From Lignipirellula cremea (GTDB taxonomy: Bacteria; Planctomycetota; Planctomycetia; Pirellulales; Pirellulaceae): DNA of 64,000 bases. This document shows, piece after piece, positions 34,935 to 43,680 of the stretch; positions within the stretch are counted from its first letter, which is position 1, and every line of letters starts with the position of its first letter. The notes below the pieces were generated by a model. That model was not told where the DNA came from. It worked only from the letters and a program-made list of their open reading frames with translations, and did not search any database. A program made the position numbers and the translations under genes. The stretch spans positions 8,413,001 to 8,477,000 of the forward strand of contig NZ_CP036433.1 of assembly GCF_007751035.1 (NCBI RefSeq), read 5' to 3'.

Positions 34935-35060
34935 AGGATCGCTTCGGTAGTCAGCAACTAGCAGGCCGAAAAACGAGCGACTTCCGAGGCCGCCAGGGTC
35001 TTCGGAAGTCGAGAATAAGGGCGACGTCTGCACTCCAGACGCCGCCCTGGCTGGCGACGA

Positions 35061-36386
35061 CTACGGAGCCGGTCGGCAGGACGGGCACATACAGCCCTCT
35101 GCATGACCACCGCCCTGATAGTCGTGGCTCGCATCGTATCCGGGCGGATAGATGGCGCCCGGACCGGCACGAACGTGTCGCATATCGCTGGCCGGCTGCC
35201 CGTAAGCAAACGGCGGCGAGACGGTCTTTTCACGCAGGTGCATGGTGTTGGCAGGCGCCGGGTAGCTGAGACCAGGAGACTGCTGGACGTGCATCTGCAG
35301 GGTGGGAGTCGGACCCGGAATCTGCATGTGGGTGTGATTGTGCATCACGTGACGCTGCAGACCGGCGGGCGATCCGTGCGGAATGTGCGGCGGGCCGGGC
35401 AGACCAATCGGCGTGCCGCTCATCGGCATGCCCCACTGGGGACCCGTCACTCCCGACACATAGTTGTTCATTCCCCCGCCCATACCGCCGGCTCCCGAAG
35501 GAGGCGCCATCGGCACGGGTGCGTTCGGATACGGCGCCATGTAACCCTGGGCTCCGTAGGGCGGCACGCCGTAAGGCGGAATCACGCCGGGAGGTCCCAT
35601 CATTCCGGGAGGAATCATACCCGGGGGCATGCCGGGCGGCAGTCCCGGCGGCAACATGCCGCTGGCCTGCTGGACGCCGCCGTCGGGGTAGTTCCCCGAC
35701 AGTCCGCCGACCATGCTGGGCATTTCTTTGTCGATGTTACCCATCCGAATGATGGCCATAATCGAACCGCGATGATCGGCTTCCGAGATCGGATCGACGC
35801 CCGGAGCCAGGCGGGTGCTGACCAGCGTTTCCACGCCGGAGAGCGCCAGTTCCTGGAATTCCGGATCAGGCAGGTAGATCACTTTGGTGACAAAGTTCCC
35901 AGACAGGACCTGGTCGAAGTCTTCCGGAGTAAACTGGATCGGCACCGCGTTGTGGGCCAGATAAGCGGCCGTCCGAGGCGTGGTGTTGGCCACCTCGAGA
36001 GTCGGATAGAGCTCGACGCCCAGCCGGCCTTCGATGTCGGTCAGTTTAATCTGGTAGATGGCTCCCTGCGGGAAGTTAGCCCGTCCCGGAGTAATCAGCG
36101 GGGCGGAGTTGAAACCACCGCCGGGCGAAATGCTCCAGTGAACCTGCATCCCTTCAGGTCGCGAAAAATAAACCTGGATCGGCTGCTGCATGGGGGCCGG
36201 AGCTCCCAGCGGCATCGCCGGAGGCAGGACGCCTGGTCCTGGTCCTCCCACGCCCGGTCCTGGATGGAGGATGCGCTCGCTGGGGGGCAGGTTATGCCCG
36301 TGCCGAGCCATCCCCGGGAAGGCACAACCGACGAAACCCGCCGCAAGCGCCAATAACATTAGTCCAATCGACATCCGTGTGTGCAT
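35061..36386 (-). CDS. Envelope lipoprotein with Pro/Gly/Met-rich tail
   Basis: 441 residues. ATG 36386 has a GGGGA site seven bases upstream. Lipobox A-A-G-F-V-G-C. Residues ~110-225 hold the conserved domain shared with the neighbour: I-Y-Q-I-K-L-T-D-I-E-G, V-E-L-Y-P-T-L-E-V-A-N, I-Q-F-T-P-E-D-F-D, S-G-N-F-V-T-K-V-I-Y-L-P-D-P. From about 270 the sequence is a Pro/Gly/Met/Tyr-rich, disordered repeat (P-P-G-M-P-P-G-M-I-P-P-G-M-M), then His-rich (H-V-M-H-N-H-T-H-M) and a terminal C-M-C-P-S-C. It opens the three-gene envelope cluster. Function unknown. Confidence 0.72.
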   Translation of the reverse strand: MHTRMSIGLMLLALAAGFVGCAFPGMARHGHNLPPSERILHPGPGVGGPGPGVLPPAMPLGAPAPMQQPIQVYFSRPEGMQVHWSISPGGGFNSAPLITPGRANFPQGAIYQIKLTDIEGRLGVELYPTLEVANTTPRTAAYLAHNAVPIQFTPEDFDQVLSGNFVTKVIYLPDPEFQELALSGVETLVSTRLAPGVDPISEADHRGSIMAIIRMGNIDKEMPSMVGGLSGNYPDGGVQQASGMLPPGLPPGMPPGMIPPGMMGPPGVIPPYGVPPYGAQGYMAPYPNAPVPMAPPSGAGGMGGGMNNYVSGVTGPQWGMPMSGTPIGLPGPPHIPHGSPAGLQRHVMHNHTHMQIPGPTPTLQMHVQQSPGLSYPAPANTMHLREKTVSPPFAYGQPASDMRHVRAGPGAIYPPGYDASHDYQGGGHAEGCMCPSCRPAP

Positions 36387-36676
36387 GGCTTTCCCCTGTG
36401 CGCCCTGGTCGCCGAAGCGGCCGGATCGGCATCCGTGCGGTGAATCGTCGTGTTTCACTGAGTTCGCGTTGCCGGCGGGAGCGGCTTCGCCTTGTTCTTC
36501 CCTGAAGCAGATTGACATAGCTTCTCGCGACGGACCTTCCTATAATCCCTCGCCCCCTGCAGGTTCCCACGCCCTTTCGGCGCGACTTGTCCCTGCACGA
36601 GAAGAACTGAGTCTCTGTGTGTTTATGTTCGGCCTGCTAGAACACGAATCTTTGATAAAACCCCTACAACCGCACC

Positions 36677-37654
36677 ATGAATCAATCTTTCTCTGGTTTA
36701 CTGGCGCCAGCACTACTGCCGCTTTCCCCCGGTGCGGTCCGCTTTCTGCTCCTTCTGGCAGCCGTTTCCACGGCCGTTTTCCCCACGCCTGGCTGGTCCC
36801 AGCAGCCGCTTCCGCCCACGCAGGGCGAGTCCGCGCCCGTTAATGCGGTCGTGTCGCCGCCCACCGGCAACCAGCTGGTCGCTGCCTCGGCGCGGGAACT
36901 TGACCAGGCTACCGCCATTGCGGCCCGCATCCGACAAACGGGTGAAGTTCTGGGGCATCCGCTGGAAGGGCAGGGGACTTACCTGCAGGCAGACCAGAGC
37001 GGAGAGAAACTTCTGCGTCTGGAGATGCAACTGTCGGTCGGCAAGAATCGCTCCTCGCTGCTGCAGGTGTGCAACCTGGATTCCCTCTGCCTGCGACGTG
37101 AAGTGGGCGGCAAGGTGACGCTTACCCGCGTGCTGCTGTCGGAAGTTCGCGACGCCGAGCGCGCGGCGGAACAGGCTGGCAAAAAGCCCGACCTGGCGCT
37201 GCTGACCCGCGGCGGCCTGCCGCAACTGATGCATTCGCTGGCGGAGAATTTTGACTTCGACGCGCCGGAAACCTCGGCCATCTCCAGCCTGCCGGTCTGG
37301 ACGGTTGAAGGCCGCTGGAAGAAAGCCTCACTGGCCCGACTGCTGCCCGACCAGGCCGAAGCGATCAACCACGGGCAACCGCCGCGGTACGAAGAGTTCC
37401 CGCCGCAACTGCCGGCCCGGGTCAGCCTGGTGTTAGGCCAGCAAGGCGGCGGCCGGCTGTTTCCGTTCCGGATCACGTACTATCGCGACGCCGAACCAAC
37501 GCTCAACGAGAAGCCGCTCGTCAAGATTGAGTTCTTCGAAGTGCGCCGCAACGCCCAGATCGACCCAGCATACTTCACCTACAATCCCGACGATCCCCAG
37601 GTGGTCGACGTCACCGAAGCCTACCTGAAGAAAAAAGGGCTCGCTGCGCCGTAA
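36677..37654 (+). CDS. Secreted protein of unknown function (possibly LolA-fold)
   Basis: 325 residues. Signal peptide (F-L-L-L-L-A-A-V-S-T-A then P-G-W-S-Q). The body has long beta-type segments (K-L-L-R-L-E-M-Q-L-S-V-G, L-L-Q-V-C-N-L-D-S-L-C-L-R-R), a helix (T-L-T-R-V-L-L-S-E-V-R-D), and ends V-V-D-V-T-E-A-Y-L-K-K. The overall order (helix, beta sheet with a 'T-Y-Y-R-D-A-E' strand) recalls planctomycete proteins with a LolA-like lipoprotein-carrier fold, but I am not certain. Divergent from the lipoprotein gene at 36386. Confidence 0.6.
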   Translation: MNQSFSGLLAPALLPLSPGAVRFLLLLAAVSTAVFPTPGWSQQPLPPTQGESAPVNAVVSPPTGNQLVAASARELDQATAIAARIRQTGEVLGHPLEGQGTYLQADQSGEKLLRLEMQLSVGKNRSSLLQVCNLDSLCLRREVGGKVTLTRVLLSEVRDAERAAEQAGKKPDLALLTRGGLPQLMHSLAENFDFDAPETSAISSLPVWTVEGRWKKASLARLLPDQAEAINHGQPPRYEEFPPQLPARVSLVLGQQGGGRLFPFRITYYRDAEPTLNEKPLVKIEFFEVRRNAQIDPAYFTYNPDDPQVVDVTEAYLKKKGLAAP

Positions 37655-37838
37655 GCAGAGCGTGAAAGCGAAACGACAAGAGCCTTGGACGGACCGCATG
37701 TGCGAAGACGATCCGGCGGCTGAATGGGGCAGGGCAGGGGGGACCGCTTGTAATACGCCCCCAGGTTACGAATAATGCCCCTTTGGCGACGCCTGCCTGG
37801 CGGGTCGCACTTCTTCCCTCCTGTGTTACTGCTTGATT

Positions 37839-38489
37839 GTGGCTCGAATCTTTGTTGCATTGTCGGTGATCGCCATCTGCCTGATGCTCACCAATCTGGG
37901 GCTGGGTTATATGTCGGGCGATTTCAATGGAATCGCGCAGCGACATCGCCAGGCCTATCAAACACTGGACCAGGCCCGCAAGTCGGGCGACGAAGCCAGA
38001 AGGGCCGCCGCCGAGAAAGAATTCGACGAAGTCTCGGCCGAATATCGCCCGCTGTCGAACTATAAAGTGGCGCACTTTATGCTGGGCGTGTTGGCGGCAT
38101 TGGTGGTGGTCCTGGTGAACAGTATTACGGTCACCTACTTCATTGGCACCACACGCTGGGTCCGCGAAGTGTGCGACGCATATCTGCTGTCGGATGAATA
38201 CCCGCAGCGGAGCGATCGACTCAAGCGGAAAGCGTTTCCCTGGGCCGTGATCGGCATTGTGACGATGATGGCCATCGTCATGCTGGGCGCTGCGGCCGAT
38301 CCCAGCGCCGATATTGACTCCTCGGCGGATTGGGTGCTGCCGCACCATCTGGCCGCTATCCTGGGAACGTGCGTGATTGCGTTCGCCTTTTTCATGCAGA
38401 TCTCCAGCATCGCCGCCAACTACGAGGTCATCCAGGAGATCGTCGCCGAAGTCCGCCGGATCCGTGCCGAAAAAGGCCTCGATACCTGA
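37839..38489 (+). CDS. Membrane protein, four helices, unknown function
   Basis: 216 residues from GTG 37839 (TTG 37833 also in frame; no clear ribosome site). Helices near 2-22, 80-105 (F-M-L-G-V-L-A-A-L-V-V-V-L-V-N-S), 140-160 and 175-195; between helices 1 and 2 is a charged, coiled-coil-like stretch (Q-A-Y-Q-T-L-D-Q-A-R-K-S-G-D-E-A-R-R-A). A soluble C-terminal helix follows (V-I-Q-E-I-V-A-E-V-R-R-I-R-A-E-K). No domain recognised. Confidence 0.65.
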   Translation: MARIFVALSVIAICLMLTNLGLGYMSGDFNGIAQRHRQAYQTLDQARKSGDEARRAAAEKEFDEVSAEYRPLSNYKVAHFMLGVLAALVVVLVNSITVTYFIGTTRWVREVCDAYLLSDEYPQRSDRLKRKAFPWAVIGIVTMMAIVMLGAAADPSADIDSSADWVLPHHLAAILGTCVIAFAFFMQISSIAANYEVIQEIVAEVRRIRAEKGLDT

Positions 38490-38572
38490 CCCGAGCCATG
38501 GAAACAATGCACCACAACAGAAGTGGCAATTAAGACGCCGCTTCTAGCGATCGACTCTCCGGAGAGCATGCG

Positions 38573-39016
38573 ATGCGGGCCTGTGTCCAGCGCGTTACCC
38601 AGGCCAGCGTCGAAGTCGACGGCCAGATCGTCGGCGCCATTGAAGACGGTCTGCTGGTATTACTGGGAGTGGGGCAGGGGGACGCGGACGCGGACGCTGT
38701 CTTTCTGGCCAACAAGATCGTCGGCCTCCGCATCTTTGAAGACGACGCCGGGAAGATGAACCGCTCCCTGAGCGAAACGGGCGGGGCCGTGCTGGCCGTC
38801 AGCCAGTTCACGCTCTACGGTGACTGCCGCAAAGGCCGTCGCCCCAGTTTTATCCAGGCCGCTTCGCCAGAGCAGGGGGAGCAGTTGTACGAAGCGTTCG
38901 TCGCCGCCGTCGCCGCTGCGGGAATCCGCGTCGCCACCGGCCGTTTCCGCACGCACATGAAAGTAGCGCTCGTCAACGACGGCCCCGTCACGCTCTGGCT
39001 CGACACCCAGCAGTAA
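38573..39016 (+). CDS. dtd: D-aminoacyl-tRNA deacylase
   Basis: 147 residues, exact DTD length. [15 protein letters not shown] start, [17 protein letters not shown] core and N-D-G-P-V-T at the end (the Gly-cisPro motif that screens out L-aminoacyl-tRNA) are all present. It hydrolyses D-aminoacyl-tRNA and glycyl-tRNA(Ala). GGAG lies eight bases before ATG 38573. Confidence 0.96.
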   Translation: MRACVQRVTQASVEVDGQIVGAIEDGLLVLLGVGQGDADADAVFLANKIVGLRIFEDDAGKMNRSLSETGGAVLAVSQFTLYGDCRKGRRPSFIQAASPEQGEQLYEAFVAAVAAAGIRVATGRFRTHMKVALVNDGPVTLWLDTQQ

Positions 39017-39050
39017 AGTTGGGCAAGCGAGAAAAGAGAACGACCCGCAG

Positions 39051-39114
39051 GGAGCCAATGTCGCGAGACTTTGGACGAGGGAGAAAGCGGCCAAACTCTG
39101 GCGAGGTCAGCTAC
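39051..39114. repeat. Dispersed inverted repeat, family A, copy 3
   Basis: 64 bp directly behind dtd. GGAGCCAATGTCGCGAGAC...TTTGG aligns with the family arm, and CCAAACTCTGGCGAGGTCAG CTAC is the other arm. The centre is shorter than in copy 1. Confidence 0.6.
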
Positions 39115-39160
39115 GGACGTCAGTCTGTCGAGATCCGTCCGTCAGAGAACCCACGCGCGG

Positions 39161-39895
39161 TTACCGCCGGATGACGGGCTGCTCGGCCTTGTCGAAGACA
39201 TCTTTGATAAACCGCCGGGCGGCGCGGGGGGCGACTGTTTCCGGGTAGCCATAGCGATCCATCATGATCGGATCGCCGGCGACCAGCAGCATCAGCAGGC
39301 TGAGCTTGCCGTAAGTGGAGATATTCGCCCAGCTGCTCTTGCTGAAAAACTTGAGCGCCGTGCCCGAGGACTTTTTCAACCGAGGAATGGCGCGGCCCTG
39401 CAGATCGACCGACCACAATTCGTCGAGCACCAGGTGCGACAAAAAGCCCAGCACGACCGCGGCCGACTTGTACACCCTCACATTGAAATCGTGGCTGGAA
39501 CAGATCAGAAACGCTAGCAGCCCGACGCTCATCATGGCGGGAATACTATGCCACATGCCGCGATGCACCGTGTAGCGTTTGAAAACTTCAGCCACGCCAA
39601 ACCGCACAGCGATATACATCAGTCCGGCGGCCAGCACCATTTGTTCGCGCGTCAGGGCCAGATCCTGAAAACGTTCCAGCATCAGCATGGGGACGACCGC
39701 GGCCGAGAACGCCGTGGTTTCCCGCACCGGCACGCCCGAGTCGCTGTCGAGATCCGGCAGCATGCCCGACACGCTGCACAAGCCGGCAGCCACCATGGCA
39801 TGGTCGAGGGACATCTCCCAGAACAGAACGCCCACGGCCCCATAGCCTACTCCCAGCAGTGTGCTTGTCGTAATATGGGTTTTGAAGTCCGCCAT
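39161..39895 (-). CDS. YdjM/DUF457-type inner-membrane metal-dependent hydrolase
   Basis: 244 residues from ATG 39895. M-A-D-F-K-T-H-I start, M-L-P-D-L-D-S-D-S-G with paired acidic residues, H-R-G-M-W-H-S-I-P, and G-F-L-S-H-L-V-L-D-E-L are the metal-ligand motifs of the LexA-regulated YdjM/YfhO-type phospholipase-C/P1-like membrane family. About five hydrophobic helices are visible. The family's substrate is unknown. It is divergent from the CvpA-like gene. Confidence 0.8.
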   Translation of the reverse strand: MADFKTHITTSTLLGVGYGAVGVLFWEMSLDHAMVAAGLCSVSGMLPDLDSDSGVPVRETTAFSAAVVPMLMLERFQDLALTREQMVLAAGLMYIAVRFGVAEVFKRYTVHRGMWHSIPAMMSVGLLAFLICSSHDFNVRVYKSAAVVLGFLSHLVLDELWSVDLQGRAIPRLKKSSGTALKFFSKSSWANISTYGKLSLLMLLVAGDPIMMDRYGYPETVAPRAARRFIKDVFDKAEQPVIRR

Positions 39896-40032
39896 TGCCG
39901 CTGCAGCCGGAGTCGTTGTGGAACTTGCCGCGCAACCGCGGCCCGCCCGCTGTTTACCAGAAACCACCGCCAGGCCGCCAGAGCGATTCCGGTCGGATCA
40001 GGCGGCCAGGCCGGGAGTGTGATAAAACGCCA

Positions 40033-40063
40033 TTGACGCCACCGGCCCGGTTGTGGGTATACT
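40033..40063 (+). promoter_or_regulatory. Candidate promoter for the CvpA-like gene
   Basis: TTGACG, 19-nt spacer, TATACT, about 75 bp before ATG 40138. The spacer is slightly long but both hexamers are strong. Confidence 0.45.
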
Positions 40064-40137
40064 CCCGCCCCCGGGCGACGCTGCGTCCCCGGGATGGAAT
40101 CGCGGTCCTGATACGATTTATGAGCGGAGATGCTCCC

Positions 40138-40866
40138 ATGCAAATTTATGACATGATCATGCTGGCCGTGCTTCTGGCCGCCGTGCTGTTCGGTTTCTGG
40201 AAAGGCCTCGCCTGGCAGATCGCCTCGCTGTCGGCCGTCTTCCTGAGCTACTTCGTCTCTTACCAGTTCCGCGATGTAGTCGCGGCCCAACTGGGCGTCG
40301 ACGAAAAATGGAACAGCATGCTGGCGATGCTCATCCTGTACGTCGGCACCTCACTGCTGGTCTGGCTGGGTTTCCGCGTGGTCAAGAACGGCCTGAACCG
40401 GATGAAGCTGAAAGAGTTCGACAGCCAGCTCGGCGCGACCCTGGGCGCCGTCAAGGGAGGCATCCTCTGCCTGATCATCACCTTCTTCGCGCTGACCTTG
40501 CTGAGCGACGCTCAAAAACATCAGGTCTGCTGCTCGTACTCCGGCTATGTGATGGGCCGCACCATCGACCGCCTGAATGTGCTGCTGCCGGAAGAAGCCC
40601 ATGCCGCCATTGGCCCCTACCTGGACCGGCTGGACCAGGAACTGGAACACGATCACTCGGGACACATCCTGGCGGAAGAAACCAAACCCATCCTGCCGGG
40701 ACTGCCGGGCGTTCCCGCTTTGCCGGAACAACTCACTCCCAACAGCCAGTCGGGTCAATTCGGCCAGCCCGGCCAGTTCGGCAACCTGCAGCAAGGCATC
40801 GATGCCGCGCGGGAAGCCAAAGCGGCCCTGGACGCCGTGGAAGCGACTTTCACCCGGCAGCGATAA
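40138..40866 (+). CDS. CvpA-family membrane protein
   Basis: 242 residues. ATG 40138 is preferred over ATG 40120 because GGAG lies eight bases before it. Four helices with the CvpA pattern: M-Q-I-Y-D-M-I-M-L-A-V-L-L-A-A-V-L-F-G-F-W-K-G-L-A-W-Q, and L-G-A-T-L-G-A-V-K-G-G-I-L-C-L in the last. The last ~90 residues are soluble, with Pro/Gln repeats (G-Q-F-G-Q-P-G-Q-F-G-N). CvpA proteins affect colicin V production and envelope integrity. A perfect terminator follows. Confidence 0.85.
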   Translation: MQIYDMIMLAVLLAAVLFGFWKGLAWQIASLSAVFLSYFVSYQFRDVVAAQLGVDEKWNSMLAMLILYVGTSLLVWLGFRVVKNGLNRMKLKEFDSQLGATLGAVKGGILCLIITFFALTLLSDAQKHQVCCSYSGYVMGRTIDRLNVLLPEEAHAAIGPYLDRLDQELEHDHSGHILAEETKPILPGLPGVPALPEQLTPNSQSGQFGQPGQFGNLQQGIDAAREAKAALDAVEATFTRQR

Positions 40867-40911
40867 CCGGCAGTACCGACCGCGACGGATCACCGCCAGA
40901 CAACCATCAAT

Positions 40912-40946
40912 ACGCCAGGCAAAACCGCTTGCCTGGCGTTTTCTTT
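40912..40946 (+). terminator. Rho-independent terminator
   Basis: ACGCCAGGCAA (40912-40922) pairs perfectly with TTGCCTGGCGT (40929-40939), 6-nt loop, then TTTTCTTT. It lies 46 bp after the CvpA-like stop. Confidence 0.85.
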
Positions 40947-41497
40947 GCGCTAACCGCGACGCGCACAAATCTCCTCCGCGATCAGCTGACAGCGATCAAT
41001 TCTTGCTGGCGAGCTGCGCGCATACGGCCGCTCACCACAACGCCTTCGACCGACCGCCAGCGGTCCACCATCGCCGCGCCGATGCGCAGCGGAAGCCGGG
41101 CGACAGCCAGCTCCTCACTGCGACAGCACGGCCAGCCGATCGCCGCCGGCAAGCGACGATCCGACTCACGCTGCGGCGCCTCGGCCGTGATGCAAACACC
41201 TCTCGGTACGACGTCACACGACCGCCCGAAGCCGGGGCAGCCTGGGGTGAAAAACAGGGCATAGCCCAGGAAACACGACCCGCTTCCAACGTCCGATAAT
41301 GTCTCTTATGTTCGGTTTGGGGTCGATTTTTCCCCGGGAAACCGCGAAAACGCCTTTTTCCGGGCTTTCCAGGGCCTCCTCGCTTGCCGCGGTTCCCTGT
41401 GCGCCGATGGGTGCTGCTCTGTGCCAGCTCCTGGAGCTTATTGCCTGGCCGTGATCTGACGGGTCAGCCGCTCCCCTGTTCCGGCCCGGAGCATGAT

Positions 41498-41526
41498 TTG
41501 ATTTCGTCCCGCGGGCTGCCTAGACT
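41498..41526 (+). promoter_or_regulatory. Strong candidate promoter for the sialidase-like gene at 41606
   Basis: TTGATT, 17-nt spacer, TAGACT; the expected transcript starts about 70 bases before ATG 41606. Confidence 0.5.
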
Positions 41527-41605
41527 GGCGCGGAATGCGACGCGGTCAGGCACTGCGTCGTCTGCTTTTCCTCTTTCGTTTCTGTTTCAGCCCGGGTGAT
41601 TTTTC

Positions 41606-42679
41606 ATGGTTCGTTTTTGCAACGCGGCGGTTCTGCCAGGTTTGGCGGCGGCGATGTTTCTGGTCGGTTCGATGGGCAGCGTTCAGGCGGCAGATCCCCT
41701 GCCGAAGGTCCGCGTCGGCGAGGTGCGGCTGGCTTATACGTCGGACAGCCACAACGCCTTTACCGATCTCTGTAAATTCCAGGGGCGCTACTATTTGACC
41801 TTTCGCACCTGTCCCGACGGTCATGCCGTTAACCCGACTTCGCACATCCTGGTGCTGGTCAGCGACGACACCAAGGAATGGAAAGAAGCCTTCAGGTTCC
41901 ATGTGCCGCAACGTGATGTTCGCGATCCGCACTTCCTGATCTTTCGCGACAAGCTGTTCATCTACAGCGGCTGCTGGCTGGCGCCCAGGCAGGACGAAGC
42001 ACGCGAGTTCAGCGAACACCTGGGCTTCGCCGTCTGGACCGAAGACGGCCAGAAATGGCACGGCCCCCAGGCTCTGGAAGGAACCTACGGGCACTACATC
42101 TGGAGGGCGACGGCCAGCGACGATAAGGCGTATCTGTGCGCTCGCCGGAAGCGGGATTTCGTCCCGACCGCCACCCGGGCGGAACGCGACCAGGTGGTGC
42201 AGTCCGCGCTGCTGGAAAGCGAAGACGGCCTGATCTGGAAGTTCGCCGGCATCATGCAAAGCGACCGCGGCAATGAAACGGCCTTGCTGCTGGAACCGGA
42301 CGGAACCATGCTGGCCGTCGCCCGCGGTTCGTCCGGCCAGCTGGCCCAGGTCTGCCGGTCCCAGCCGCCTTATCGCGATTTCAGTCGCGTGGAAATGAAC
42401 CGCAATGTGGGCGGTCCGCTGCTGGTCCGCTGGAACGATCATCTGCTGGTCGGCGGCCGGAAGACGGTCGACGGCGATCCGAAGACGGCGCTGTACTGGC
42501 TCTCCGGCGACAAGCTGCATGAGTTCGCCGTGCTGCCCAGCGGCGGCGACAACTCGTATCCGGGCTTCGTCCAGCTGGATGAAAAGCGAGCGCTGCTGTC
42601 GTACTATTCCAGCCACCAGGGCGACGGCGATCCGAAGACCCGGGCCGCCATTTATCTGGTCGAGCTCGAACTGGAATAA
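41606..42679 (+). CDS. Secreted sialidase-like (exo-alpha-sialidase type) protein
   Basis: 357 residues with a signal peptide to about residue 28 (G-S-V-Q-A-A-D). The body shows six propeller-type repeats with Asp-box-like turns (S-D-D-T-K-E-W, T-E-D-G-Q-K-W, S-E-D-G-L-I-W), and family marks R-D-P-H-F-L-I-F and E-T-A-L-L-L-E-P-D-G-T. This is a second, more compact member of the same broad family as the gene at 14090, with no close sequence identity visible. Own promoter, likely monocistronic. Substrate unknown. Confidence 0.78.
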   Translation: MVRFCNAAVLPGLAAAMFLVGSMGSVQAADPLPKVRVGEVRLAYTSDSHNAFTDLCKFQGRYYLTFRTCPDGHAVNPTSHILVLVSDDTKEWKEAFRFHVPQRDVRDPHFLIFRDKLFIYSGCWLAPRQDEAREFSEHLGFAVWTEDGQKWHGPQALEGTYGHYIWRATASDDKAYLCARRKRDFVPTATRAERDQVVQSALLESEDGLIWKFAGIMQSDRGNETALLLEPDGTMLAVARGSSGQLAQVCRSQPPYRDFSRVEMNRNVGGPLLVRWNDHLLVGGRKTVDGDPKTALYWLSGDKLHEFAVLPSGGDNSYPGFVQLDEKRALLSYYSSHQGDGDPKTRAAIYLVELELE

Positions 42680-42738
42680 TCGCCCAGCCGGGAATCAAAC
42701 CAGAGCAGGGCGGCGAGACGAAAAATTTCCGGCGGACC

Positions 42739-43236
42739 TCAAGGACTCTCCGCCGGAGCTTCCGGCCCCTGCTCCGGTGAAGCGTTGGAGGCCGGCAAGG
42801 GCGCGGCTGCGGGATCGGCCGGCGGCTCTTGCCAATGCATCTGTTCCCGCAGGTCCCGGTTGCGGGACCTTGCCGCCGCGTGGCTCTCTTTGATCCGTTC
42901 CACTTCGGCCTCATGCGCCTGTTGCGCTTTGGCGTCGGTCTCCCGGCGATCTTCGGCCCACAGATAAACGGAAAACGCGGCCAGCAGCACGGCCGGCCCG
43001 ACGGTCATCACCGCGATCAGCCGAAACCTGGTCGACAGGGAGCGCAGGGCAAACCAGACGCACAGCTCCAGCGACGTCATCACCATCAGGGCGACAACCC
43101 CGATCTGCAGATTCGACGGCGTAGACAGCTGCTCCGGCTCCGGCGGAAATATGGGCGCGAGATCCGCGCTGGCGACCGACGCAAAACCCAGTACGACGGC
43201 CAAGGCCGCCGCCCAGCACACACCTCGATGGATCAT
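42739..43236 (-). CDS. Secreted or membrane-anchored protein, two helices plus coiled coil
   Basis: 165 residues from ATG 43236, with GGAGA eight bases upstream; ATG 43251 in the same frame has no such site. Signal peptide (C-W-A-A-A-L-A-V-V-L then S-V-A-S-A), two further membrane helices (V-V-A-L-M-V-M-T-S-L-E-L, V-G-P-A-V-L-L-A-A-F-S-V-Y-L-W), and a charged helical tail (Q-Q-A-H-E-A-E-V-E-R-I-K-E-S-H-A-A-A-R) ending Pro/Ala-rich. Unknown family. Confidence 0.65.
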   Translation of the reverse strand: MIHRGVCWAAALAVVLGFASVASADLAPIFPPEPEQLSTPSNLQIGVVALMVMTSLELCVWFALRSLSTRFRLIAVMTVGPAVLLAAFSVYLWAEDRRETDAKAQQAHEAEVERIKESHAAARSRNRDLREQMHWQEPPADPAAAPLPASNASPEQGPEAPAESP

Positions 43237-43680
43237 CTGACTGGTCTCCATTACAAGGGACGCCCACTCGACGCCGCAACCCATCCAAAGCCTGGATTAT
43301 AAACCTTGCCCGCCAGGTCGTCGCCCGGACGCAGGGAATCACGCCCGGCGATCGCATCGAAAAGGCGGGAGGCGATTTTCGCGAGGTATCAAAACACCAT
43401 TTCTTCGCTTTGCGGCCAATTTATTCTCACACCTCTTCGTCCTTCTTTGCGCCTTCGCGTCTTTGTGTGAGTTCTCCATTTACGCGTTGGAGATTTATCA
43501 ACCGACTCATTTTACCTTCCAGCCGTTCAAGGACGGGTTGGCGGTTCTGTGCCAAAGAGGATTTCACGCAAAGGCGCAAAGTTGTTTTTCCCTCGTTCCT
43601 ATGTCTCTATTTCTACTTCCAATAGAAAGAGGGAAGTGTGACATTCACACTCTACTACCCTGCCCTCCCCTGCCCTGGGT
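43237..43680. other. Intergenic stretch with a dispersed repeat
   Basis: 444 bp; the repeat described at 43413-43610 fills half of it. CCCTGCCCTCCCCTGCCC occurs just outside the right-hand gene's stop. No gene seen. Confidence 0.55.
43413..43610. repeat. Dispersed repeat family B, copy 1
   Basis: GCGGCCAATTTATTCTCAC...CTTTGCGCCTTCGCG (43445-43471 arm) ... TTCACGCAAAGGCGCAAAG (43563-43581) followed by TTTTCCCTCGTTCC. The same order of segments occurs at 58581-58900. The right arm is shorter here, so the inverted repeat is imperfect. Confidence 0.7.

Larger units (their letters stand above)
40867..41605. other. Intergenic stretch: terminator, long gene-less DNA, promoter
   Basis: 739 bp. Begins with the terminator of the CvpA-like gene (40912-40946) and ends with a strong promoter (41498-41526). 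Between 40950 and 41490 I see open frames in several registers but none with a start, ribosome site or recognisable protein; nothing supported there. Confidence 0.55.
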
